Shown here piece by piece: positions 1-8,917 of a stretch of 33,057 nt of DNA; the first letter of the stretch is position 1; every line of letters starts with the position of its first letter. A program made the position numbers and the translations under genes. Under the pieces are notes generated by a model, which searched no databases, had not been told where the DNA came from, and saw nothing but the letters and a program-made list of their open reading frames with translations. Where the stretch lies: NCBI GenBank assembly GCA_030374735.1, contig JASCIV010000193.1, forward strand, positions 1 through 33,057, written 5' to 3'. This stretch comes from Gracilaria caudata. Taxonomy: Eukaryota; Rhodophyta; Florideophyceae; Gracilariales; Gracilariaceae.

Positions 1-240
1 CTACATACTATGCACTTCTACTGTGCATACTACTACTCCGCATATGCGTTCCACGTGTACGACTCACCAACCGCTCGGCCAACCAACCCTTGTGCCCTTG
101 CACCTACACACGTGTCACACCCGCACGGCCCGCGCGCACGCGCATTGCTGTAGTGCACAGCGCACGCATCGCCGTAGCGCCGTGCCTCGCTGTAGCGCAC
201 CGCATCGCACACGCGCACGCGCGACGCTCTCGCACACGTA
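1..240. repeat. CA/CG-rich low-complexity sequence at the gag 5' side
   Basis: The sequence is built from CAC, CGCACG and GCGCAC words and has stops in the gag frame at 151, 175 and 190. It does not read as copia Gag and has no LTR signature; the LTR start motif seen at 5195 is absent. It either replaces the N-terminal coding part of gag in this copy or is an insertion with the true 5' end lying left of the window. The exact right border is not clear, because Gag-like sequence resumes at about 230-260. Confidence 0.55.
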
Positions 241-1056
241 TCACACCGCTCGGTCCACTATATCACAGAAGCGTTCAAACTCGTCTTGAACGAGATCAAT
301 CTGAAGTTTCACCATCTCGCTACCGATCTACAGACCGATTCCTTCAAACGTCAGATCCTGAATAATGCAGTGAACGACCAAGAATGGTCAAGACCGGACA
401 TCGAAGGACCATTCAACAGTGTCTGCACATACGATCTGTTGTATCGCGCTCTCACAAACCGCGTCCAGAACCACTGCATGTGGCTCAAGAAAAACAAGCA
501 CACCGACGCTCTCACTGGAAATGTCGACACCGCTGATCCCTCCAACATTCTCTACACCAACCCAACATATGGTCGGCCCAACAAATCGCGATTTCGCTCA
601 AGCAACACGAAGTTCCGCCGTTCTACCCCCAAGAACTCCCGCTGCCATCACTGCAATAAGCTCGGTCACTGGAAGCGCAACTGCCCGTATCGTCGCAAAG
701 GCAAAAAGACATTCAACACGTACTTCACAATGTTGAACAAAAAGTACCCTGACGCCAAGCCAAACGAAAACTACGAAGCCGTTCGAGCGTACTTCCAGTC
801 CGCCGCAACCTCGTACGACACTGATTCGGATTCCGACTCAGACAGTGCGACCGCCGACGTATTGGTCACAGAAACTCCAGACGACAAAGTCGCCTTCCTA
901 CATGAGGCCTTCTTCCAGAATAACTCAGTCGACCTTTCTGAAGCCCTACCAGAAGAAGCCGCCGACGATGCGAAAATTTTTTCAACTAACTACGCGGAAT
1001 CTCTTCAACAAAGCGCATTTGCGCACGCTCAAAATCCTCTTGATTCGGATTTTTGA
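193..1056 (+). pseudogene. Ty1/copia Gag, C-terminal part (5' end missing)
   Basis: Structural nucleocapsid protein of the copia element. The frame is open from 193 with its first ATG at 286. Recognisable Gag begins around the helical stretch at 250-340, and about 200 N-terminal residues expected for a copia Gag are absent. A single CCHC zinc knuckle (C-X2-C-X4-H-X4-C) lies at 643-684 and is followed by a basic patch, as usual for RNA binding. The C-terminal third is acidic and Asp/Ser rich. The frame ends at TGA 1054-1056, and pol continues in the -1 frame. The missing 5' part suggests this copy cannot make normal particles unless an upstream exon or segment lies outside the window. Confidence 0.75.
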
Positions 1057-1085
1057 ACGGAGATTCAATTCGCCGCCGAATCTCC
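1050..1085 (+). promoter_or_regulatory. putative -1 ribosomal frameshift signal between gag and pol
   Basis: Seen: five T residues (1050-1054) run into the gag stop TGA. Four bases later there is a perfect 8-bp stem, GGAGATTC (1059-1066) pairing with GAATCTCC (1078-1085), around an 11-nt loop. The pol frame is -1 relative to gag and is open only from 1044, so any shift must occur between 1044 and 1056. A TTT codon at 1051-1053 can slip back to TTT at 1050-1052. A slip site plus a hairpin a few bases downstream is the standard retroelement arrangement. The slip site is not a classical X XXY YYZ heptamer, so this is an inference. Confidence 0.5.
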
Positions 1086-4000
1086 CCAATCAGGCGACCT
1101 CCTGACCCTTCAGATCGTCCTCCGAACCTCAGCTCATCGGTACTACACACCCAAAATGTTGTCAACTCAGCTCAACCCCCGTCGTCGGAGCCCCCGTATC
1201 CCCCAACAGCACCTCACACCTCGTCTTCGGACCCTCCCGTCCATTCAGCAAAGCCTCAACTCGATGCTTCGGAACCAGCCCCGTCCCTACCCCTGCACAC
1301 CAGTCAATCTCCCCTGGACTCAGTAGTGGACAACTTCCGATTATTTTTCGCCAGCAACAAGGAAACCGAGTTCCTTGGCGCCTGCGTCGATTCTGGCGCT
1401 GCAAAGTCCGTCATCGGCCTCCCACAGGCTAAATCCTACTTCCGCGCTCTCGATCAGGAGCCCCACTTCCAAGGCAAGCCGCGCACATTCAGCTTCGGCA
1501 AAGATGTCCAACAATCCCTTGGATACTTCCCAATCCTTATCCCCCTACCTGACGGCTCTAACATTGAGGAAGACTTCGATGTCGTAGACTCACCAGTCCC
1601 CCTACTATTTGGCTATGACCTATGCAAGAAGCATGCTTTGGTTCTCGATATGGCAGATGACCTATTTTACTGCAAGAACAACACCTGGGTAATCAACTTG
1701 GTTCAACTTAACGGGCATCTATTCTTCCAATGGAACCCGAATAGACCTCACTCCGTCTATCACACTTCGCTCAGCCCCTACACCATCTCCCAGCTTAGGA
1801 AACTCCACCTCAATTTCTACCATCCGTCAGCTCAGAAGCTTCTCAATGTCCTTTCTCGGGCAAACGTCCATCCAGTCAACGCTAATACCCGAAAACTCCT
1901 CGAAGAGATTACCGAAGCCTGCGCCACATGCCAGACGTTTCGCCACCGTCCCCTTAGATTCCGCGCTTCGATCCCTCCGGAAACCGTCATTTTCAACAAT
2001 CAGATATCCCTTGATCTGATGTTTCTACATGACAAAAATCGAAAGTATCCGGTACTGCACATTGTAGACTTGGAGACCGGTTTCTCTAACGCTACATTTA
2101 TTACTGGCGAATCAACGGAAGCTGTCTGGCAAGCATTCCTCACCTGTTGGGTCACTGTTTACGTCGGGGCTCCCAACTCTCAGCGTGTGGACAAGGGATC
2201 TGCCTTTGCCTCCAAGGCATGGAAACAGCTCGCTCACGAGTTAGGCATTGACATTGTCTTCTCCGGAACGCAATCGCACAACAGTCTTGGTTTGGGAGAA
2301 CGCTATCACGCTCCATTGCGAAAGACGTATAACAAGATTTCGCTCGACTTTCCACTACTGCCGAAGGATGTTCGACTCAGACTGGCCGTAAAAGCCATCA
2401 ATGATACGATGGGACCCAATGGTTTGGTCCCGTCTTTGCTCGTCTTTGGCACCCTGCCCACTCTACCTGGCATCACCTCCACGCTCCGTCCCAATCGGGA
2501 ACGATTCAAAGCCCTTGAGGCCGCAAAGAGTGAATACGCCTCAATTGTGGCGCATTTGCGCATCCAACAGGCGCTCCGCTCGCGCACTCCCGAGGCCTCC
2601 AACTACGTGTTCGAACCGGGAGATCTCGTTCGAGTCTATAGAGAGGACACTAAGCGATTTCATGGTCCATTCAAGGTGATCCAGGTTAAGGATAAGCAGA
2701 TATGGGTGAAGTGGAACGGAAAGACGCCTCAATATAATATCGCCCAATGTATCCCCAATGCTGTCTACAATGACCACCATCAACTCACCGAGTTCCAATC
2801 GCGCCTCCAGCAATTCCGTACACCAGACGCACCATCCAACTGCCTTCCACCTCGGATATTTATTAGCGATATCCTCTACTCATCTGCCACTTATGACCAA
2901 CTCGTCACCGATATCTTACGCCCCGACGACCCTCGCACAAAGCTTCCCGAGTGGAACGCCGCGAAACAAAAAGAGCTCGATGGGCTCAAATCGAGGAAGC
3001 TCTGGAAAGTCGTCACGTACAAGGACATCGATGACGACCGACGTACAACCGGAACAGAACCAGTCATCCTAGGCTCTCGCTGGGTGCTTGCGATCAAAAA
3101 TATCGAGACCGATGCGCCCATCTTCAAAGCACGGCTAATTGCGCAGGGCCATTCTGATCCAGCCAAATCCGTCATCGTACACGACGCCAAATCGGCTTCC
3201 ATCCAGTCTATACGGTTGCTCCTCTCTATGGCTCTGGCACATGATTTCATGGTTCGCTCGCTTGATATAAAGCAGGCGTATATCCAGAACACTGTGAACC
3301 TCACCCGCTCAGTCTATCTCCGTCCGGCTAAGGAACTCCAACTTTCCTCTGATCAACTACTGAAACTGCTACGCCCCCTGTACGGTATGACTGAGGCTGG
3401 AGATTTTTGGGGGTTCACCTTCCTCCAACATGTCCGCAACGACTTAGGCATGCAGTCGTCCGTCGAGGACCAAGCCTACTTCTGGAAATTCGATGCCTCA
3501 GGCAAACTCATGGGCCTGATCTGCGCTTACGTCGATGACTGTCTACAAGCGGGAACCGACGAATTCTTCATCGTGGCAGATAAAACCACCGAACGGTTTG
3601 ATACCAAGCCCCCGGAGGCTCCCTCCTTTATGTTCTCGGGTATTCACATTCAGAAACTGCCGCTTGCTTTCATGATGCATCAAAATCCGCAGATCCGGAA
3701 GCTGCAACCCATCCCCCTGGACGCTGATTTCTCAACCTTCAAGTCGGCCCTCATGAGCTGCAATTGGATGATCCATACTCGCCCGGATATCGCCTGCCTC
3801 ACCGCACAACTCGCTCAGGTCACCGAAACCATCTTCGAGAAGTCGCATATCTCCCGCGTCAACCGTGTAATCAAGCACCTGAAGAACACTCCAGACATTT
3901 GCCTTCGCCACAAGCGCTTGGACTCGGAATCTCTTTATGTGCGGTGCTACTGCGATGGCTCCTTTGCCAACAATCACGACAACACGTCGCAACTTGGTTA

Positions 4001-5087
4001 CCTTATCTGCCTTGCCGACAAAATCGGTACCGCAAACATCATCTCGTTCCGAAGCTACAAGAGCCGCCGCATAGTTCGCTCTGTCTTAGGCGCAGAAATC
4101 TACGCATTCGCCGATGCGTTTGACGTCGCCTTCATGATCAAGTCTGACCTCGAGAAACTTCTCAAGCGTACGGTGAAGCTCTGTGTTCTCACCGACTCCA
4201 AAAGCATCTTTGATACAATCACAAAGGGCACGACTACCAAGGAACGCAGGCTCATGATCGATATCCATGCCGCGCGCGAGGCATACTCCACCGAAGTCAT
4301 TTCGGACATTGGCTACATCCGCTCCGAGTTCAATCCTGCAGACGGTCTGACCAAGGGCAAACCGTGCCCAGCCCTTATGAAACTCATGCGCAACGGCCGC
4401 GCTTGCCACCCAGTTGAGCAGTGGGTAATCCGCAATATGGACAGCGTCCTCACCTGCGACCTCATGACTCCCCACAACTCTGACGCGATCACCCGCTCCG
4501 CCCTGCTGCACATGCGCAACATCCCCCTTCATGCTGAGGACCACCCCGCCGGCTCCGACTTGCCGCCAGTCCGCCGTACCGCCATTCCCGCTTCTACTGT
4601 TCCTTTGTGCAACTGTACTTTGGGCAACATTACCCCAGGCTGTACCCACCCCACCAGGCCGAAACAAATCTACGTCCCGGCAAACACGCTTCACGCGATG
4701 TTCCGCCCAGACTTCGTCCAACCCTCCGTCCTCACTGGCTCGGCCTCCAACCCAAACTTGGCCTCCGCCTCTGACGCGCCGCCATTGCTCGAAACCACCG
4801 ATCGTGCGCCAACAGACAGCCCTTCTCGCGCCTACCACAATAACGAGCCCCGCGTCTTCCCGCCCCGCTCGCCCTCCGCTGGCCCTAGCTCTACGCATCG
4901 CGCTTGCTTCTCTGGTCGCTGTCCTAACCGCGCTTCCTCACCGGTGAAAACCGAAGTTGACGCTTCCAGCCCCGTCCTGCAAGCTGACGGTACCCCGTAC
5001 GAAGACCCTCTCGTCACCAATTCTCGCGTAGCGCCCGCCGAGCGCAACTATGAGAACTATGTCTATGGCGCTGAGCAATTGGACTAA
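1053..5087 (+). CDS. pol: Ty1/copia Pol polyprotein (PR-INT-RT-RH)
   Basis: Intact 1344-codon frame in the copia order. The protease has its active-site DSG at residues 113-115. A GAG-pre-integrase HHCC zinc finger lies at about 250-300. The integrase core has D321, D380 and E416, with 35 residues between the last two (DD35E). The reverse transcriptase region is at about 640-890, with YVDD at 826-829. RNase H carries the YCDGSF motif with D968, and its last catalytic Asp is D1097 in FNPADGLTKG. There is no ATG at the start: the first codon is TTG, and entry is expected by frameshifting from gag. All catalytic residues checked are present, so pol looks recently active although gag is damaged. 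After RNase H there is an unusual tail of about 240 residues, rich in Pro/Ser/Thr. The family relation could be red-algal, oomycete or fungal copia types; I cannot decide. Confidence 0.93.
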   Translation: MNGDSIRRRISPIRRPPDPSDRPPNLSSSVLHTQNVVNSAQPPSSEPPYPPTAPHTSSSDPPVHSAKPQLDASEPAPSLPLHTSQSPLDSVVDNFRLFFASNKETEFLGACVDSGAAKSVIGLPQAKSYFRALDQEPHFQGKPRTFSFGKDVQQSLGYFPILIPLPDGSNIEEDFDVVDSPVPLLFGYDLCKKHALVLDMADDLFYCKNNTWVINLVQLNGHLFFQWNPNRPHSVYHTSLSPYTISQLRKLHLNFYHPSAQKLLNVLSRANVHPVNANTRKLLEEITEACATCQTFRHRPLRFRASIPPETVIFNNQISLDLMFLHDKNRKYPVLHIVDLETGFSNATFITGESTEAVWQAFLTCWVTVYVGAPNSQRVDKGSAFASKAWKQLAHELGIDIVFSGTQSHNSLGLGERYHAPLRKTYNKISLDFPLLPKDVRLRLAVKAINDTMGPNGLVPSLLVFGTLPTLPGITSTLRPNRERFKALEAAKSEYASIVAHLRIQQALRSRTPEASNYVFEPGDLVRVYREDTKRFHGPFKVIQVKDKQIWVKWNGKTPQYNIAQCIPNAVYNDHHQLTEFQSRLQQFRTPDAPSNCLPPRIFISDILYSSATYDQLVTDILRPDDPRTKLPEWNAAKQKELDGLKSRKLWKVVTYKDIDDDRRTTGTEPVILGSRWVLAIKNIETDAPIFKARLIAQGHSDPAKSVIVHDAKSASIQSIRLLLSMALAHDFMVRSLDIKQAYIQNTVNLTRSVYLRPAKELQLSSDQLLKLLRPLYGMTEAGDFWGFTFLQHVRNDLGMQSSVEDQAYFWKFDASGKLMGLICAYVDDCLQAGTDEFFIVADKTTERFDTKPPEAPSFMFSGIHIQKLPLAFMMHQNPQIRKLQPIPLDADFSTFKSALMSCNWMIHTRPDIACLTAQLAQVTETIFEKSHISRVNRVIKHLKNTPDICLRHKRLDSESLYVRCYCDGSFANNHDNTSQLGYLICLADKIGTANIISFRSYKSRRIVRSVLGAEIYAFADAFDVAFMIKSDLEKLLKRTVKLCVLTDSKSIFDTITKGTTTKERRLMIDIHAAREAYSTEVISDIGYIRSEFNPADGLTKGKPCPALMKLMRNGRACHPVEQWVIRNMDSVLTCDLMTPHNSDAITRSALLHMRNIPLHAEDHPAGSDLPPVRRTAIPASTVPLCNCTLGNITPGCTHPTRPKQIYVPANTLHAMFRPDFVQPSVLTGSASNPNLASASDAPPLLETTDRAPTDSPSRAYHNNEPRVFPPRSPSAGPSSTHRACFSGRCPNRASSPVKTEVDASSPVLQADGTPYEDPLVTNSRVAPAERNYENYVYGAEQLD

Positions 5088-5156
5088 CGGTTCTCTTCTA
5101 CTCTTAGCACTGTACCCTTAAGGTACTGACTCGCTTGAGTCCTACGTTTTGATCTC

Positions 5157-5194
5157 CTTTTCTCTAACTCTTTTGAGAAAGAGAAAAGAGTGAG
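5157..5194 (+). other. polypurine tract with pyrimidine partner, copia 3' end
   Basis: A 20-nt purine-rich run (5175-5194, one T at 5191) lies directly before the LTR start TGTTGA, where the primer for plus-strand DNA synthesis of an LTR retrotransposon is expected. Just upstream, CTTTTCTCT (5157-5165) is complementary to AGAGAAAAG (5180-5188), so the tract can fold into a 9-bp hairpin. Confidence 0.7.
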
Positions 5195-5383
5195 TGTTGA
5201 CGACTAGCTGTCGCCCGGTGCATGGCCTTCTCTACTGCATACCGTATCGGAGTGCCCCCGATCACATCGGAGCCTCATCGGACCGTTAGCCCGGAAGGGT
5301 CACATCACCGACCCGGTATAAGAAGCGCATAGTGCCTCGCATTCTCAATAAACAGAGAGACCACTCACTTTACTGTTGTTACA
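5195..5383 (+). mobile_element. copia 3' LTR
   Basis: The repeat begins TGTTGACG directly after the polypurine tract and ends GTTACA, giving the usual TGT...ACA ends over 189 bp. It carries a TATA-like TATAAG (5317-5322) and a poly(A) signal AATAAA (5347-5352). The 5' LTR is not in the window, so the borders rest on these signals and not on comparison of two LTRs; the right end could be a few bases off. The LTR can supply both a promoter and a terminator to the NB-ARC gene that follows. Confidence 0.65.
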
Positions 5384-5686
5384 CCTACTACTCTGCTCCT
5401 TCGCTCCTTCCATCCTTGCCACTCATTGGCTCCCTCTCACTCGCTCTGACTTTAGTGCGACAGAGTGGCAGCTCCTTTCCGCCAGCAATGTATCAAAAAA
5501 ACGGTTCATGTGCCAAGTATCTCGAATCACGGATCGCCTTGACGCCATTGGCGATGCGCACTTTTTGCACGTGTATTCTTTCTGTCCCGCTGCTGTGCAC
5601 ACTGCTGATCTCTTGCCCGCATTTTCAATCGCACCCTTCGCAGTTCGAGCTCCAAACTCACATGCCCCGTCTGCAACTAATCTGTC
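5384..5686 (+). promoter_or_regulatory. leader/promoter interval between copia LTR and NB-ARC gene
   Basis: A 303-bp stretch with pyrimidine-rich patches (for example 5388-5450) and no domain-bearing frame. An in-frame stop at 5678-5680 shuts the NB-ARC frame just before its ATG. Transcripts starting at the LTR TATA (5317) would run through this interval. No host TATA box stands out. Confidence 0.35.
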
Positions 5687-8600
5687 ATGGATCCCAACTC
5701 AAGCCTTATCCTATTGACTGACAAGCTTGAAACCGTTTTCCGCCAATTCAATTCAATTGATCGTCAAAACCTCTCAAAGTCTCTCGGTCAAGATTTCGAC
5801 CGTGTGTCCGACCTACACGATCACGCACATGAACAACTTCGAGCATTGACCGCTTTGTCCAGCACAGATCCAGTGCTCTCCGAACAAGTGAACCACTTTG
5901 AAAGACGCTTGCACGAAAATGTGGACCAGCTTGAAGCTTGGGAACGGAGGGTGGAACGGAATGTCACTCGCCCGAGGAACGTGGCACGAATGAAAGAAAT
6001 CCTGCACTACTGCGAAGCGGATACCAACAAATTCATTCACGAGCTTAACGAAGCACAACGAGCAGCCGTTCCGCCCGATTCTAATGTGCCAGATTCTTAC
6101 ATGCCCGGCTGCAACGTCCCACTCAATCCAGCCCGCTTAACTTTGGATTACCACACCGGAAACACACCAGAAGGACGTTTGAAAGCTACACTCTTGCAGA
6201 ATGACGTATCGCATCTAGCGTCTGTGGTTGTGTATGGACGAGGAGGCGTTGGTAAAACGTGTGCTCTCCGAGGACTCGCATCGGACAGCGAAATTAAGCA
6301 CAGATTCAGCGGCGGTATTCATTTCATCCAGCTTGGGAACGCATCGGGCTATCGGGATATCATCCAAGCTATTTGCAACTTAGTTCGTCGCACAGGCAAC
6401 GAAAGGTTGGCGAGTGATATTGGAGGTACTACAAATCTGAAAGAGGCATCGGACATAGCCTCCGTGTGGTTTAGGAATCGCTCATGTCTGTTTCTCATCG
6501 ATGATATATGGTGGAATAACGGCATTGACTCCGATGTGCTCATTATATTCGAAACAATGCTGAGCGAAGACAGTCGCGTGGTGTGTACTACGAGAGATCG
6601 CCGTTTTCTGGGCCGCAGTTCTGAAATAATTTTCTCGGAGAAAGAACCTCGTGGAGAGTTAGCAACACGCATGTTGATGGTTCATGCCGGATTCGAAGAT
6701 TCAGAGCTCAACTCTCACAATGAGAAAGCATTACACTCTGTACTGGACATTTGCAGTGGCCTTCCTTTGGCGCTTGGTGTCGTTGGCTATATGATACGTA
6801 CAACCAAGCTCACGGATGGGGAGCTCAATTCTAATGGTGTGAGTGCGGCTGAAGATGTATGGGCTCATTGTTTTCAACGGCTCTCATCCGAAGCGAGTAA
6901 TTTGCATAGTTTGGAGGAAGACGATTCTTTTTCGCTCCTTGTGGACAAATCCCTGGACATGTTACCTCATGAATTTAACCACATGTTTCGAGCCCTTTGC
7001 GTTCTTCAAAATCAACAGAATGCCCCACTTCAGATGTTACAAAGGCTGTGGGACTTGGAGAACTTGAATGAAGCCGAGAAGGTCGTGGATGAGCTTGCTA
7101 ACGTTTCTCTCGTTCGAAAGCTGTATCGTGGCAATGCCCTCTCTGTGCAGATTGATGGTCTAGTCCTGCGCATTGCCCGCGCAAGGGCCTCACAGAGGAA
7201 CGAAGTACAGTCGTTCTCGAGGAATCTTATCGACAACTACGATCCCCAGCACAAGTTCTCAGCCGTATTGCAGCACGCTGAATTGTTGCAAGAGACACCA
7301 CGGGATAAGATCTTTGGGAAGAAGGATGCCGCTCAGAATATAATGGAAAAGCTCCGCGACTTTGAGGACTTGTACGGCAATGCTACAGCAATGGCTGATG
7401 AAATTATTCGAAAGCTTGAATCTCCGTCAACTGGAGAATCAATGGTGAGCTTGAACCTGATTGGAGAGGACTTGAAGAGTAACGTTGGTCCCCTTAGGTT
7501 ATTTGTCGAAAAAGTCAATACGGGTAAAGTCAAGCGTTTCAAACAAATGCCCGAGAAGGTGAAAAAGTGCAGAAATGATCTCAATCGATTCCTTGATGTT
7601 GTCACCATGAACTTCTCCCAGACACTACCCCTACTCTATTCCAGCTCCCTAACAAGTGGGTCGCTGCCGGTGCTGCAAAGTGCATTGGTGCGGGTGTGTG
7701 CGCTCCAGAAGCCCTCCTTGGCGGAGGAGTGTTGCAGAACGCTCATTTCAAAGGAGAATTGCAAGCAGTCGCTGGAAGAATGGTATGCCGCTCATCGTCT
7801 CTTGGTGATTGCCGTCGATAATGACAACTTGGACCCTTCAGCCGATGTTGACGGAAAGCTCTTCTACTGGAGAGATGAGTTGTACTGTATGGCACAACAG
7901 CTGGATATAGCAAATGCTGAAGATAAGAAGCACGTTTTCCGGTGTCTACGCGAGGCAGATGATCGAGGGCTCATTGACACACCAGACGCTTATATTCAGG
8001 GAATTAACACAATGGAATCGGTACGAGAGGAAACGTCCAAGTTGAAATCGGCTGCACTCGTTTTACTCAACCGTGTGGTAAAAGTTGAAGCTACGGCTGA
8101 GGAACTCTTCCAAGATCTTCGATCAGCATTCGAGAATTACAGGAAAAGACAATTTTACTGCAATCTGGTCGGAATTGGTCTAGCGTTGATCCCAATAGTA
8201 GGAGGAGCTTTGGGAAAGGCTCTCTTGTCCGGGTCTGAGGTTCTGGGAGAGTTATCTCCCGGCGATTTCATGGAATACGCTCTTTCAATTGCTTCCTCGG
8301 TAGTCACAGATGAAAACTTATCGCTGTTGGACGCGGACAGACGGGAAGAGGTAGAGACTATATTCACCGAGAACAGATTCACAACGAGAGGAGTTCAAAT
8401 ACTTCTTGGAAACAGAGAGATTTCTGGAGGACTTCAACCGAAAATAATGTACTCAAGCAATGACGTTGGTGATAATGATGCTAGTGAAACACAAGAAGCC
8501 CATCAAAACATGCAGTCTCAACAAGGCCATCAGGATAAAATTAACGAGGAAATCCCAGAAGATTCCGAACAGTCTGCTGTTGATAAGGAATCAAGAGAAA

Positions 8601-8917
8601 TTATCAGTCCGGGAAACTTGATGTTACCGAAGATTCTGACGATCAGCGACCTGGCTGAAGCATGGGCTTCCTTCGTATTGGATTCTGGGAGGACGGGCGA
8701 GGAGAGCAGCAAGGATGTTTTGATTTCATGTTTGTTGGAATTCTTGGAGAACGAGTCCATCTGTCCCGAGACAATCAGAATAGCTTTGCCAGAAGAACTG
8801 GAAGATATTAGAAAGGCTGCAATGTCGGCAATGGAACAGAGAATTGGAAGAATGAAGATCGGACACAAGATTCGAATGAGGAGGTTCTTAGATAATTTTT
8901 CCACCTACACTATCTAG
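5687..8917 (+). CDS. NB-ARC (STAND/NLR-type) protein with membrane-active-like C-terminal half
   Basis: Intact 1076-residue intronless frame; the ATG at 5687 is the first after an in-frame stop at 5678 and has G at +4. Residues 1-150 are predicted helical, with heptad-like stretches. NB-ARC follows: P-loop GRGGVGKT (184-191), Walker B/kinase-2 LFLIDD (268-273), RNBS-B-like VVCTTRD, and GLPLAL (358-363). A winged-helix-like region leads to QID (488-490) at the usual MHD position. No LRR, WD40 or TPR repeats follow. Residues 540-820 are mostly charged helices. A hydrophobic, Gly-rich segment lies at about 827-847 after a basic/aromatic helix. A Ser/Gln/Glu-rich linker (about 925-970) then leads to a roughly 100-residue helical end resembling a SAM domain. 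NB-ARC proteins act as ligand-gated switches in immunity or cell death. A membrane-perturbing output is my inference. The copia LTR lies 300 bp upstream. Confidence 0.9.
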   Translation: MDPNSSLILLTDKLETVFRQFNSIDRQNLSKSLGQDFDRVSDLHDHAHEQLRALTALSSTDPVLSEQVNHFERRLHENVDQLEAWERRVERNVTRPRNVARMKEILHYCEADTNKFIHELNEAQRAAVPPDSNVPDSYMPGCNVPLNPARLTLDYHTGNTPEGRLKATLLQNDVSHLASVVVYGRGGVGKTCALRGLASDSEIKHRFSGGIHFIQLGNASGYRDIIQAICNLVRRTGNERLASDIGGTTNLKEASDIASVWFRNRSCLFLIDDIWWNNGIDSDVLIIFETMLSEDSRVVCTTRDRRFLGRSSEIIFSEKEPRGELATRMLMVHAGFEDSELNSHNEKALHSVLDICSGLPLALGVVGYMIRTTKLTDGELNSNGVSAAEDVWAHCFQRLSSEASNLHSLEEDDSFSLLVDKSLDMLPHEFNHMFRALCVLQNQQNAPLQMLQRLWDLENLNEAEKVVDELANVSLVRKLYRGNALSVQIDGLVLRIARARASQRNEVQSFSRNLIDNYDPQHKFSAVLQHAELLQETPRDKIFGKKDAAQNIMEKLRDFEDLYGNATAMADEIIRKLESPSTGESMVSLNLIGEDLKSNVGPLRLFVEKVNTGKVKRFKQMPEKVKKCRNDLNRFLDVVTMNFSQTLPLLYSSSLTSGSLPVLQSALVRVCALQKPSLAEECCRTLISKENCKQSLEEWYAAHRLLVIAVDNDNLDPSADVDGKLFYWRDELYCMAQQLDIANAEDKKHVFRCLREADDRGLIDTPDAYIQGINTMESVREETSKLKSAALVLLNRVVKVEATAEELFQDLRSAFENYRKRQFYCNLVGIGLALIPIVGGALGKALLSGSEVLGELSPGDFMEYALSIASSVVTDENLSLLDADRREEVETIFTENRFTTRGVQILLGNREISGGLQPKIMYSSNDVGDNDASETQEAHQNMQSQQGHQDKINEEIPEDSEQSAVDKESREIISPGNLMLPKILTISDLAEAWASFVLDSGRTGEESSKDVLISCLLEFLENESICPETIRIALPEELEDIRKAAMSAMEQRIGRMKIGHKIRMRRFLDNFSTYTI

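Noticed and set aside
1053..1055. TTG as a start codon for pol
   Set aside because: Non-ATG starts are not expected here; the frame relation and hairpin favour entry by frameshifting from gag.
4086..4898. 270-codon minus-strand open frame
   Set aside because: Shadow of the pol C-terminal region on the other strand, Gly/Arg/Val rich, no domain.
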